From: an uncultured Clostridia bacterium
Lineage (GTDB): Bacteria; Bacillota; Clostridia; Christensenellales; CAG-138
Direction: 5' to 3'
Assembly (NCBI GenBank): GCA_937915925.1
Contig: CALGGM010000221.1
Span: 1 to 9,715, forward strand
Length of the DNA: 9,715 nt
Numbering within the stretch: the stretch's first letter is position 1; every line of letters begins with the position of its first letter. Below, one piece after another: positions 1 to 5,788 of this stretch. The position numbers and the translations under genes are program-made. Under the pieces are notes generated by a model. It was not told the origin of the DNA and ran no database searches. It was given only the letters and a program-made list of their open reading frames with translations.

Positions 1-28
1 TGCGCGGTGCATGCTTGCATAAGCGGAC

Positions 29-53
29 CGTAGGGGCGGATCGCATCCGCCCG
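29..53. repeat. Palindromic repeat, family A copy 1
   Basis: A short hairpin unit with arms GGCGGAT and ATCCGCC around CGC, preceded by CGTAGG. Close copies occur at 7174-7198 (opposite orientation), 9370-9394 and 9616-9640. It lies in non-coding DNA beyond the end of the cation exporter gene. Function unknown; it behaves like a dispersed intergenic repeat. Confidence 0.75.
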
Positions 54-63
54 TCAAGCTACG

Positions 64-80
64 CGCGGTTCAAATGACAA
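64..80. repeat. 17-bp dispersed repeat, copy 1
   Basis: The 17 bases CGCGGTTCAAATGACAA recur exactly at 9287-9303. In both places they lie next to palindromic repeats, so they probably belong to a longer mosaic repeat of which only this part is conserved. Confidence 0.6.
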
Positions 81-126
81 TTTCCCATTCTCGACTACGT
101 CGTGCCGACCACTTTGCTTGAATTTA

Positions 127-156
127 AAAAGCTTCCCGTCAATTAGGGAAGCTTTT
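127..156 (-). terminator. Terminator of the CDF transporter gene
   Basis: An 11-bp perfect stem (AAAAGCTTCCC against GGGAAGCTTTT) with an 8-base loop lies 24 bases beyond the stop codon of the minus-strand transporter gene. A run of T follows it on the minus strand. This is a standard intrinsic terminator; its A/T-rich arms would also allow function on the other strand. Confidence 0.85.
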
Positions 157-180
157 ATCGTGCGGTTGGATTGGATGTGC

Positions 181-1284
181 TTAATCGCTGTAATCGTTGT
201 CGAAATTGACGACGACGGCATAGCCCGGGACGAGGGGGGAGACCTCGGCGGCGAGGGCTTTATTCAGCGCGTCGCGGTCCTTGACGGTGAAGGTGACGAC
301 CGCGTCGAAGCTGACGAGATGACGCTCTTCATCGAAGAAGATGCCGTGCGTGCCGATGACGCCTTCATGCTTTGTCGCGATCTCGTTGATCTGTTCGCGC
401 ACGGCGTCACGCTGTTCGTCGACCGCATAGAACCCGACGGTGACGAAGATCCTGAACTTCTGATACACTTCCTCCTGGATCTTCTTGGTCAGCGCGTGCA
501 GCTCGCTTGCGTGCATGGCGTCGGACACCTCGACGTGGATGGAGCCGATCGCGGAATCGGGACCGTAATCGTGCAGGATCAAATCGTACGCGCCGCGCAC
601 ACCGTCGATTTCCTCGACCGCCTCGCGGATCGCCTTGGTCGTTTCGCTGTCGGGACGGTAGCCCATGACGCTGTCGACCGATTCCAACAGCGATGTGATA
701 CCCGCTTTGATAATGAACACGGAGATCAGAACGCCGATGTACCCGTCGACCGAGAACTTAAAGAAGTACGCGATCAACGCGCCCACGAGCGTGCCGGAGG
801 AGAGGATCGCGTCGAACAGCGCGTCCTTGCCGGATGCGACGAGCGCGTCGGAACGGTAGTTCTCGCCCTGCTTTTTCACGTACGTGCCGAGCAGGATCTT
901 GACGATGATCGCGACCGCGATGATGATGAGGGAGACGAGGGAGAAGTCCGGCGTCTCGGGATCGAAGATCTTCTTCACCGATTCGATGAACGACGTGACG
1001 CCCGCGGTGAGAATGATCGCCGCAATGATGATCGCCGAGAAATACTCGATGCGTCCGTAGCCAAAGGGATGTTTCTTATCCGGCTTTCTGCGGGCGAGCT
1101 TGACGCCGACGATCGTAATGACCGACGACAGAGCGTCGGTGAGGTTGTTCACCGCGTCCAATACGATCGATACCGCGCCCGCGATCAGGCCGACCGCCGC
1201 CTTGAAGCCTGCAAGCACGAGGTTCGTGATGATGCCGACGAAACCCGTCTGCGTGATTTTCTTTTGTCTCAGATTGCTGTCCAT
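181..1284 (-). CDS. Cation diffusion facilitator transporter (possibly Mn2+ type)
   Basis: A 367-residue inner-membrane cation/proton antiporter of the cation diffusion facilitator family, expected to export a divalent metal. The N-terminal two thirds hold the transmembrane helices. The signature KHPFGYGRIEY lies at residues 71-81. The metal-site motif in helix 2 reads N46-xxx-D50 and that in helix 5 D154-xxx-D158. Zinc members usually carry His in the helix 5 motif, and DxxxD there is typical of manganese exporters, so Mn2+ is the better guess (inference). The C-terminal region (about 210-367) is cytoplasmic and longer than in FieF-like proteins, resembling two ferredoxin-like modules. The start at 1284 is chosen because GGAGG lies just upstream; the open frame extends further 5' only through the tRNA fragment. 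It has its own promoter and terminator, so it is monocistronic. Confidence 0.9.
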   Translation of the reverse strand: MDSNLRQKKITQTGFVGIITNLVLAGFKAAVGLIAGAVSIVLDAVNNLTDALSSVITIVGVKLARRKPDKKHPFGYGRIEYFSAIIIAAIILTAGVTSFIESVKKIFDPETPDFSLVSLIIIAVAIIVKILLGTYVKKQGENYRSDALVASGKDALFDAILSSGTLVGALIAYFFKFSVDGYIGVLISVFIIKAGITSLLESVDSVMGYRPDSETTKAIREAVEEIDGVRGAYDLILHDYGPDSAIGSIHVEVSDAMHASELHALTKKIQEEVYQKFRIFVTVGFYAVDEQRDAVREQINEIATKHEGVIGTHGIFFDEERHLVSFDAVVTFTVKDRDALNKALAAEVSPLVPGYAVVVNFDNDYSD

Positions 1285-1307
1285 AGTGCCTCCGTTTCTT
1301 TCTCGAC

Positions 1308-1336
1308 AGTATAGCATAAATACGGGATTTGTGCAA
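1308..1336 (-). promoter_or_regulatory. Sigma-A-type promoter of the CDF transporter gene
   Basis: On the minus strand, TTGCAC and TATACT are separated by exactly 17 bases, and the -10 box is about 23 bases upstream of the ATG. It sits between the old tRNA-Ser terminator and the gene, so insertion of the element left it untouched. Confidence 0.75.
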
Positions 1337-1348
1337 TTCCGGATATAG

Positions 1349-1377
1349 GAAAAATCCTGCCGAAGAATCGACAGGAT
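1349..1377 (-). terminator. Original terminator of the host tRNA-Ser gene
   Basis: A 9-bp stem (ATCCTGTCG against CGGCAGGAT, one G-T pair) with a 6-base loop, followed by a T run on the minus strand. It starts 5 bases after the CCA end of the tRNA-Ser fragment. It was the native terminator of tRNA-Ser before insertion; the rebuilt gene now uses another one brought by the element. Confidence 0.8.
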
Positions 1378-1382
1378 CATTC

Positions 1383-1450
1383 TGGCGCAGAGAAAGGGAT
1401 TCGAACCCTTGATACGGTTCCCCGTATACACGATTTCCAGTCGTGCGCCT
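1383..1450 (-). pseudogene. Displaced 3' part of tRNA-Ser (attL side)
   Basis: This 68-base segment matches the anticodon arm, variable arm, T arm, acceptor strand and CCA end of the complete tRNA-Ser at 5789-5879 with four differences. To its right the tRNA similarity stops abruptly, and the D arm and 5' acceptor strand are missing. The four differences pair with each other: one pair in the variable stem and one in the T stem. Both versions would therefore fold. It is the native 3' half left behind when the element inserted and can no longer yield a tRNA. Confidence 0.92.
1423..1450. repeat. attL core, 28-bp direct repeat
   Basis: These 28 bases are identical to 5829-5856 and cover the anticodon arm of tRNA-Ser plus its flanks. 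Within them CACGA and TCGTG form an inverted pair around the 7-base anticodon loop. This is the usual arrangement of core binding sites and overlap region for tyrosine integrases that use tRNA anticodon arms. The crossover must lie inside this identity block. Confidence 0.9.
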
Positions 1451-1524
1451 CTCTGTATAATCCAAAAAAGCCCGCATTGTCGGCATATTTTCGCGTTTTT
1501 GAACGTCATAATTGTTTGAATTTA

Positions 1525-1559
1525 CCCACGATTTCTAATCTCAAAAAGTAAATACGATT
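1525..1559 (+). other. Putative integrase arm sites, left end
   Basis: CCCACGATT (1525-1533) and AATACGATT (1551-1559) are direct repeats whose CACGATT/TACGATT cores are exactly 26 bp apart. The same motif occurs three times with the same 26-bp spacing at the right end (5659-5720), and CACGATT is also part of the tRNA core. The position, about 100 bases from the core, fits arm-type sites bound by the N-terminal part of the integrase (inference). Confidence 0.6.
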
Positions 1560-1583
1560 AGGGTTCAAAAACAGTCTTTACAG

Positions 1584-1618
1584 ATTCTAACACCCCTATA
1601 TCTGCTTGTCAACAAGCA
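1584..1618 (-). promoter_or_regulatory. Outward-facing promoter with palindrome over the -35 box
   Basis: On the minus strand, TTGACA (1607-1612) and TAGAAT (1584-1589) are 17 bases apart. The -35 box lies in the centre of a perfect palindrome, TGCTTGT-CA-ACAAGCA (1603-1618), which looks like an operator. Transcription runs left, out of the element, through the arm sites and the tRNA fragment. In the excised circle the same promoter would point across the joined ends towards int. Confidence 0.6.
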
Positions 1619-1849
1619 ACTGCGCGCGCCTGACGCCTTTACTAAACGCGCTATAACGCTCTGTATTCCCTTCTGCGGTCTCTGCATCTCATAACACATC
1701 AAGAAAGCAAAAAGGCAAAATAACGCAATTTAGCGCGCTTAAAAATGCTTATGTTAGTATTCCTATCCGAAAGCACAAATTTCGAACGACGGAAAGAAAG
1801 CAATTTGCGCTAATTTGCATATGCTATATTGTAAAAATTAGGGGCGGCA
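1619..1849. other. Non-coding stretch at the element's left end
   Basis: No credible gene is seen on either strand. The main structure is an inverted pair, GCAATTTAGCGC (1725-1736) and GCGCTAATTTGC (1807-1818), matching as an inverted repeat except for one base. A second similar half lies just before the right arm. These could be protein-binding sites for excision or plasmid-like functions, but nothing shows which. Confidence 0.4.
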
Positions 1850-1877
1850 CAAAAATAAAAGGGGCATTATCGCCCCT
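1850..1877 (-). terminator. Terminator overlapping the end of the serine recombinase gene
   Basis: A 6-bp stem, AGGGGC against GCCCCT, with loop ATTATC overlaps the last codons of the recombinase gene. A T-rich run follows on the minus strand (TTTTATTTTT). It would stop transcription before the element's left end. Confidence 0.8.
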
Positions 1878-2547
1878 CAATCATTTCTTTCTTGTATTTG
1901 TAATAAGTATTGCGCGAAAGTCCTGTCAACTTCATTACTTCGTTATCATTGAGATTGCCGCCGAAAGTCTTACTATGCTTTTTAATAATCTCTTTTGCTT
2001 CTGCGCTCTTTTTTACTTTATACTTTGCGCCTACAACACCGCCGATTTGTTTTCCATTAACTCTTGCAATCTCAATTCCTTCTTTAACGCGCTTCTGAAT
2101 ATCTTTTACTTCCTTTTCTGCTTGTTCAAAAGCAATCTTAATTTGTTCACGCGCAAGTGCCATCAAGTATTTATTAATTCCTTCGATGATATAATCAACA
2201 TTGCCGCCTGTCATTTGAATACTGTTATTTATTGCAGTTCTATATACTTCCGTGTTAATGTGTGGTTCTTTAATGAATACAAGATTAACGCCGCGCATAT
2301 ACAGTTCTTCGTATGCTTCAAAACCCTCTTGCGCATTTCTGCTCATTCTTGATACAGAATCAAAAACGATTGTATTACCTTCTTTAACCCGCTTCATTAA
2401 CTTTTGCCATTCTTCGCGGTTCATGCTTGTGCCTGTATACTTCTCTTTAATAATAACCGCATCGGGGTATATTTCTTTAATATTCTTTTCTTGTCTAACT
2501 AACTCTTGCCGCCTTGTCGATACTCTGCAATAACCGTAAATGCACAT
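1867..2547 (-). CDS. Serine recombinase (resolvase/invertase family)
   Basis: A 226-residue small serine recombinase that would cut and rejoin DNA through a phosphoserine link. The catalytic domain (about 1-140) begins with the typical YCRVST motif, giving nucleophile Ser10 and Arg8, and has the SRMSRNAQEG segment with Arg67 and Arg70. A long charged helix (about 125-160) follows, then a C-terminal helix-turn-helix around residues 198-220 ending in TGLSRNTYYKYKKE. Length and order fit resolvases and invertases, not the large serine integrases. The start has AAAGGA about ten bases upstream and a near-perfect promoter. Inside an element already owning a tyrosine integrase it may resolve multimers or invert DNA; the long dyad at 2771-2837 is the nearest candidate site (inference). 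Confidence 0.9.
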   Translation of the reverse strand: MCIYGYCRVSTRRQELVRQEKNIKEIYPDAVIIKEKYTGTSMNREEWQKLMKRVKEGNTIVFDSVSRMSRNAQEGFEAYEELYMRGVNLVFIKEPHINTEVYRTAINNSIQMTGGNVDYIIEGINKYLMALAREQIKIAFEQAEKEVKDIQKRVKEGIEIARVNGKQIGGVVGAKYKVKKSAEAKEIIKKHSKTFGGNLNDNEVMKLTGLSRNTYYKYKKEMIEGR

Positions 2548-2600
2548 TGTTTTAATTCCTTTCTGTATTGCTTTTAACTTTAATCAATTTTGATACTACT

Positions 2601-2628
2601 ATTATATCAGATAATACAGTTATGTCAA
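2601..2628 (-). promoter_or_regulatory. Promoter of the serine recombinase gene
   Basis: On the minus strand, a consensus TTGACA and consensus TATAAT are separated by 16 bases. TGA stands before the -10 box, giving an extended -10. The start codon lies about 54 bases downstream. The strength suggests the gene is constitutively made unless a repressor binds here. Confidence 0.8.
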
Positions 2629-2770
2629 GTACATTTTAATACTTATTTATATAATGTTAAATTTAATACTAATCTTATATAGTTCTATGTTGAATTGTTT
2701 ACATACTAATAGAAAATCAAAGAGAAATACTCTTTTTATATATATTAATTTGTCCTTTCTTTTCTGTATC
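2629..2770. other. AT-rich non-coding stretch upstream of the recombinase
   Basis: No gene is seen. The only clear structure is a small hairpin at 2719-2735 (AAAGAG against CTCTTT) followed by Ts, a weak plus-strand terminator. Subsites for the recombinase could lie here, as resolvases usually act beside their own gene, but no clear set of 12-bp half sites is evident by eye. Confidence 0.4.
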
Positions 2771-2837
2771 AATAAACCCCGCCGAATTATACGTATAACA
2801 TATACGTTATACTTATAATTATATGGCGGGGTTTATT
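2771..2837. repeat. Very long three-part hairpin
   Basis: Three nested perfect stems share one centre: AATAAACCCCGCC (2771-2783) with 2825-2837, AATTATA (2785-2791) with 2814-2820, and GTATAAC (2793-2799) with 2806-2812, around a 6-base loop. That makes 27 pairs with one small mismatch and one bulge. A GC-rich base followed by TTTATT on either strand makes it a possible two-way terminator for the gene ending at 2919. The inner dyad, AT-rich and about 36 bp long, could instead be a recombination or replication site. Confidence 0.7.
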
Positions 2838-2918
2838 GTTTTTCTGTCTGCAAGAAATATTATTTGTTATATGCTTTTATTTTGTAATAGATGAATAATG
2901 CCACATACGCGACGCACG

Positions 2919-3299
2919 TTAAAAGAATCCGCGCTTTCCGCTAATGTTTGCTATTTCCGCTTCAAATGCCTTTACAACACTGTCACATATATATTTTTGC
3001 GTTCGTGTATCGGTAAAAATGTCCTTTATACCATCAAAAGCAATATTAACGGTACTTTCAACATCACGCGAAAGAACACCGTGTAATTGTCCTATTAATC
3101 TTTGCCATACTTGCGCGCCGTATTCGTCAATCATCTGCGGCACAATCGTTTTAATGGTCTGTTCTGCAATCTCTTGCATCTCTTTTCTATGTTCTGCGGC
3201 ATGTCCACCGTGTCCATCACTTGTACGATGATAATAAATGCCGCCTTTATCGTCAACATGATAGTTATTATTGAATATTCTAATCATATGTATACCCAT
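2919..3299 (-). CDS. Hypothetical protein, 126 residues
   Basis: I do not recognise this protein. Its N-terminal 40 residues are polar with a histidine-rich run around residues 24-37 (HRTSDGHGGHAAEH). The rest looks helical and amphipathic, with no membrane segment or signal peptide. The open frame is long for an AT-rich region and follows the direction of its neighbours. No good ribosome binding site precedes the ATG at 3299 or the in-frame ATG at 3287, so the start is uncertain. It ends about 80 bases before the long hairpin. The conserved-looking C-terminal helices suggest a real small protein, but function cannot be stated. Confidence 0.6.
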   Translation of the reverse strand: MGIHMIRIFNNNYHVDDKGGIYYHRTSDGHGGHAAEHRKEMQEIAEQTIKTIVPQMIDEYGAQVWQRLIGQLHGVLSRDVESTVNIAFDGIKDIFTDTRTQKYICDSVVKAFEAEIANISGKRGFF

Positions 3300-3380
3300 A
3301 GGGGCATATATGTGGGAATATACGCATTATCAGTACAAAAAACGCGCCGCGCCCCATACATACGCCGTTTGAAATAGTTT

Positions 3381-3698
3381 TTAATCATCTATCCAACTTA
3401 AAGATAAATCATAACCTTCATATCTTTGGATAATCTCTTTATAACTGTTTGCTTTATATTCTTTTAATATAATTCTGCGGATTTTAGTATATTCATCTTC
3501 ATAATTGTTTTTTAATGTGTCTCTGATAAAATCCAACTTTTTAATATGTGGTTTCTTTACATATCTATATGCATAGTTCTATAATGTTTTAGCACAAATA
3601 TTTAACGGATTATCAAAAGCAAACCTATCATAAGATAAACCAACGCGAGGCATTAACTCTACCATTCTTAATATCAATTCTTTTTCTGTATTGAACAT
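3381..3698 (-). pseudogene. Small gene broken by one in-frame TAG
   Basis: From an ATG at 3698, with AGGAGAT eight bases upstream, the frame runs 106 codons to a TAA at 3381, interrupted only by TAG at codon 40 (3579-3581). Before the stop it encodes 39 residues starting MFNTEKELIL; after it 65 residues rich in Lys and Tyr, ending LSLSWIDD. The downstream part keeps the same style, so the break is recent or is read through. CAG to TAG would need one change and would restore Gln. The product is unrecognised: small, charged, helical, without membrane segments. Alternatives are a nonsense mutation, a sequencing error, or TAG decoded as an amino acid. Confidence 0.7.
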
Positions 3699-3729
3699 GT
3701 TTCTATATCTCCTATTTCATAAATCGTTG

Positions 3730-3751
3730 CGGCGCGCGGCGCGCCGTTTTT
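3730..3751 (+). terminator. GC-only hairpin followed by T5
   Basis: A perfect 7-bp stem of only G and C (CGGCGCG against CGCGCCG, loop CGG) followed by TTTTT in an otherwise AT-rich stretch. In the plus direction it has the form of an intrinsic terminator, though no plus-strand gene precedes it. On the minus strand it would fold in the leader of the TAG-broken gene, about 30 bases before its ATG. Confidence 0.5.
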
Positions 3752-4010
3752 ATCTTCATTTATAAGTGATAGTATTATATTCTTATTATAGAAATTTCAG
3801 TAAAAAAAGAAATTTTATATATCGCGCGCAATATATCACTAACGATTAAAGCGCATATATATATAAATATAATATAAAGATACTATTTACTTATCCCATA
3901 TAGGGGTACTTTTTGTTTACTATAAAGTCCCCTTTAATTTATACGTTTATAGGTAAACTTTTCAAACGATGAATACAGAAAAATCGGTACAAAACGAAAT
4001 TTTAGAACAA
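3752..4010. other. AT-rich non-coding stretch in the element
   Basis: No gene is visible. The stretch has runs of TATATA, an inverted pair AAATTTC/GAAATTT near 3790-3815, and the motif CCCATATAGGGGT near 3895-3907. The 10-mer ATATAGGGGT in it recurs on the minus strand at 1592-1601 inside the outward promoter. It could be an origin or a control region; no replication initiator gene supports an origin. Confidence 0.35.
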
Positions 4011-4049
4011 ATAAAACGCCGCCTATGCTTATTTAACATGGGCGGCGTT
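4005..4049 (-). terminator. Terminator of the 94-residue protein gene
   Basis: A 9-bp perfect stem, AACGCCGCC (4015-4023) against GGCGGCGTT (4041-4049), begins 12 bases after the stop at 4061. A T-rich run follows on the minus strand. The loop can extend the pairing through ATG/CAT and TTA/TAA, so the hairpin is unusually long, like the one at 2771-2837. Confidence 0.8.
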
Positions 4050-4060
4050 GATTACTGAAA

Positions 4061-4345
4061 TTAGCAGTTTTCTTTATACCATTGTTTTGCGGCAAAGAAT
4101 CCTTTATCCTTTTTAATCTTATCGTATTCGGCTTTCTTCTTTGCATCATTACCGAGTGCTTTCAAAATCTTTGCTTCTGTTAGTCCGTCTGTCTTTCTCT
4201 CCATCTTTTCAACTTCGATTACGGAATATCCACAGGAAAGATACATTTGAATCATTTTCAAATCAGTGTCAGTCGGCTCTAAATACTTATAAATTGTAAT
4301 GGTCTTTTTCTTTGAATCAAGAGTATAGAAAGATTTCTTTGCCAT
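4061..4345 (-). CDS. Small basic hypothetical protein, 94 residues
   Basis: I do not recognise this protein. It starts MAKKSFYTLD, has a beta-rich first third followed by helices, and is rich in Lys, especially near residues 66-82. There is no signal peptide or membrane segment. Translation support is good: GAAAGGAG stands nine bases before the ATG, with a consensus promoter upstream and a strong terminator behind, so it is expressed as its own unit. Its size, basic charge and place directly downstream of the integrase would fit an excisionase or a small DNA-binding regulator, but no helix-turn-helix is evident, so that remains a guess. Confidence 0.7.
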   Translation of the reverse strand: MAKKSFYTLDSKKKTITIYKYLEPTDTDLKMIQMYLSCGYSVIEVEKMERKTDGLTEAKILKALGNDAKKKAEYDKIKKDKGFFAAKQWYKENC

Positions 4346-4376
4346 AATAATAAACTCCTTTCAAATTGTTTAACCT

Positions 4377-4405
4377 ATATTATCATGCGCGCACATAAAT
4401 GTCAA
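4377..4405 (-). promoter_or_regulatory. Promoter with a palindromic spacer for the 94-residue gene
   Basis: On the minus strand, TTGACA (4400-4405) and TAATAT (4377-4382) are 17 bases apart. The spacer contains the perfect palindrome TGCGCGCA (4386-4393), which in this AT-rich element looks like an operator. The ATG is about 31 bases downstream of the -10 box. Confidence 0.75.
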
Positions 4406-4426
4406 TCGTAATTTCTAATGATTAGT

Positions 4427-5614
4427 TTATTTAGGTCTAATTGTCTTTCCAGATTTGTTTTTCGTATTTGTTAAAAGGGAATGCATTTCCGCTTTATCTT
4501 TAATATCAGACGCATATAAATTAGCATAATGCTGAACCATTTTATTGCTTGTTTGTCCTAACATTCTTTGTAATGATACTATATCACCGCCTGACATAAT
4601 CCATCTTTTTGCGTATGTATGTCTGAAAAGATGAATAGAGGTTTTATTAACGCCCCTACTTTTATTATATTCTGCGATTGCTTTCTTTAATGTGCTATCC
4701 GTCATTTTTTCACCATACTTTGTACAGAACAGATAATTATCATCATTAATATAACCTTCATCGTCAGTATGGCATCTTCTAATATATTCACGCAGAATAA
4801 TAACCATTTTTCGAACAAGTGAAATTCTATTAACTTTACCATTCTTTTGAACATTTATATTAATATAACCTTCATCTAAATCAACATCACCCACCTTAAT
4901 ATTGATAATCGTTTGTATTCTATTTCCTGTTGCTAACAGATAATTAATAATAACCCAGTTTCTATACTCTGCGAAATTTCTTGTATCTGGCTTAACTAAT
5001 AATCTATCAATTTCCTTTTCCGTATAGCAATCTTTAATCGGTGCTTCTTTGTCTTTAATTACAATCTTAAACGGCTTAATCCAACCATGTCCCATACAGA
5101 AATACATGATAGAACGATAATCGCGCAAATAACTTGTTACTGTTTGTTCTCCAACTTCATCTACATTAGAGAGATAAGAGACAAAACGCATTTGAAAATC
5201 ATCTGATTCTAAAACACCAAAAGGCAACTTTTTCCCAACATAGGCAAGTGCATCATCTTCGTGTGGAAATTGTTGATATGCTTTTGAAATATCTTCTGCT
5301 GATTCTGCCGAATTAAATGCACAAAAGGCATATAATTTCTTAAAAGTGCGTTGATAGTGTTTAATAGTATACTCACTATTACGCCGCGCGCGTTGTTCGT
5401 TAATAAACTCAATCTCTAATTTCCATAAAGCCGTTGTTTTTTTATTAACAGAATCTTTTCTTGCACGATGAATTACAAACTTTGGTGCATTAGGGTCTAT
5501 CTTTTCTTCTTTTTCATTTCCTTTTAATGCTTCTTTAACTAAATCAATGATTTCACTTTCAGAAATTTCCATCGTTACATCAATTTGCTTTGGCTTTATT
5601 TCTTTCTTCGGCAT
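4427..5614 (-). CDS. int: Tyrosine recombinase (element integrase)
   Basis: A 395-residue integrase of the lambda/XerC superfamily that would insert and excise the element at tRNA-Ser. Residues 1-60 are charged and could bind arm sites. A SAM-like core-binding domain spans about 62-180 and the catalytic domain about 195-375. Catalytic residues are visible: Arg232 (ATGNRIQTI), Lys near 257-260 in the beta turn, His328 and Arg331 in HLFRHTYA, and nucleophile Tyr363 in QHYANLY. The usual LGH has become LGQ (Gln354), a variation seen in some integrases. Length is normal. The ATG at 5614 follows AAAGGAAT. The gene lies beside attR, reads inwards, and its promoter overlaps a putative arm site. Nothing suggests it is inactive. 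Confidence 0.95.
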   Translation of the reverse strand: MPKKEIKPKQIDVTMEISESEIIDLVKEALKGNEKEEKIDPNAPKFVIHRARKDSVNKKTTALWKLEIEFINEQRARRNSEYTIKHYQRTFKKLYAFCAFNSAESAEDISKAYQQFPHEDDALAYVGKKLPFGVLESDDFQMRFVSYLSNVDEVGEQTVTSYLRDYRSIMYFCMGHGWIKPFKIVIKDKEAPIKDCYTEKEIDRLLVKPDTRNFAEYRNWVIINYLLATGNRIQTIINIKVGDVDLDEGYININVQKNGKVNRISLVRKMVIILREYIRRCHTDDEGYINDDNYLFCTKYGEKMTDSTLKKAIAEYNKSRGVNKTSIHLFRHTYAKRWIMSGGDIVSLQRMLGQTSNKMVQHYANLYASDIKDKAEMHSLLTNTKNKSGKTIRPK

Positions 5615-5643
5615 AATAGCATATTCCTTTCTTATTTGTTTAG

Positions 5644-5673
5644 ATTATAACATGGAATCCCCACGATTGTCTA
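5644..5673 (-). promoter_or_regulatory. Promoter of the integrase gene
   Basis: On the minus strand, TAGACA (5668-5673) and a consensus TATAAT (5644-5649) are 18 bases apart, with TGT before the -10 box forming an extended -10. The -35 region overlaps the arm-like motif CCCCACGATT at 5659-5668, so integrase binding there could limit its own synthesis (inference). Confidence 0.75.
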
Positions 5674-5720
5674 CCCCTGATATTCCCCACGATTTCACAA
5701 ATTTAGACGGTAACACGATT
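5659..5720 (+). other. Putative integrase arm sites, right end
   Basis: Three direct repeats: CCCCACGATT at 5659-5668 and 5685-5694, then AACACGATT at 5712-5720. Their CACGATT cores start at 5662, 5688 and 5714, exactly 26 bp apart each time. The left end has two more with the same spacing. They lie 120-175 bases from the tRNA core, in the position expected of arm sites in integrase systems. Confidence 0.65.
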
Positions 5721-5750
5721 GTGCATAATCGAATCAAATATACATTACTG

Positions 5751-5780
5751 AAAATGAAAAACCCCCGATATTATCGGAGG
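5751..5780 (-). terminator. Element-borne terminator of tRNA-Ser
   Basis: The minus strand shows CCTCCG and CGGGGG around ATAATAT, with one T-G pair, followed by TTTTTC. It stands about nine bases after the CCA end of the rebuilt tRNA-Ser and replaces the native terminator left at 1349-1377. The plus strand also ends in TTTTT, so it may work both ways. Confidence 0.8.
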
Positions 5781-5788
5781 TTTTTCGA

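Noticed and set aside
118..1314. Long plus-strand open frame of 398 codons
   Set aside because: It is the antisense shadow of the cation exporter gene; its product is low-complexity, rich in Asp and Arg, and it has no ribosome binding site.
1285..1509. N-terminal extension of the cation exporter to 1509
   Set aside because: The extension runs through the promoter, the old tRNA terminator and the tRNA-Ser fragment; the strong ribosome site supports the start at 1284.
1748..1818. 22-codon plus-strand frame beginning ATGCTTATG
   Set aside because: No ribosome binding site, too short, and it overlaps an inverted repeat.
3336..3356. Terminator after the TAG-broken gene
   Set aside because: A GC patch followed by T6 on the minus strand resembles one, but only about three base pairs can form, so support is too weak to list it as a feature.
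3752..4010. Replication origin
   Set aside because: AT-richness alone is weak evidence; there are no clear iterons and no replication initiator gene in the element.
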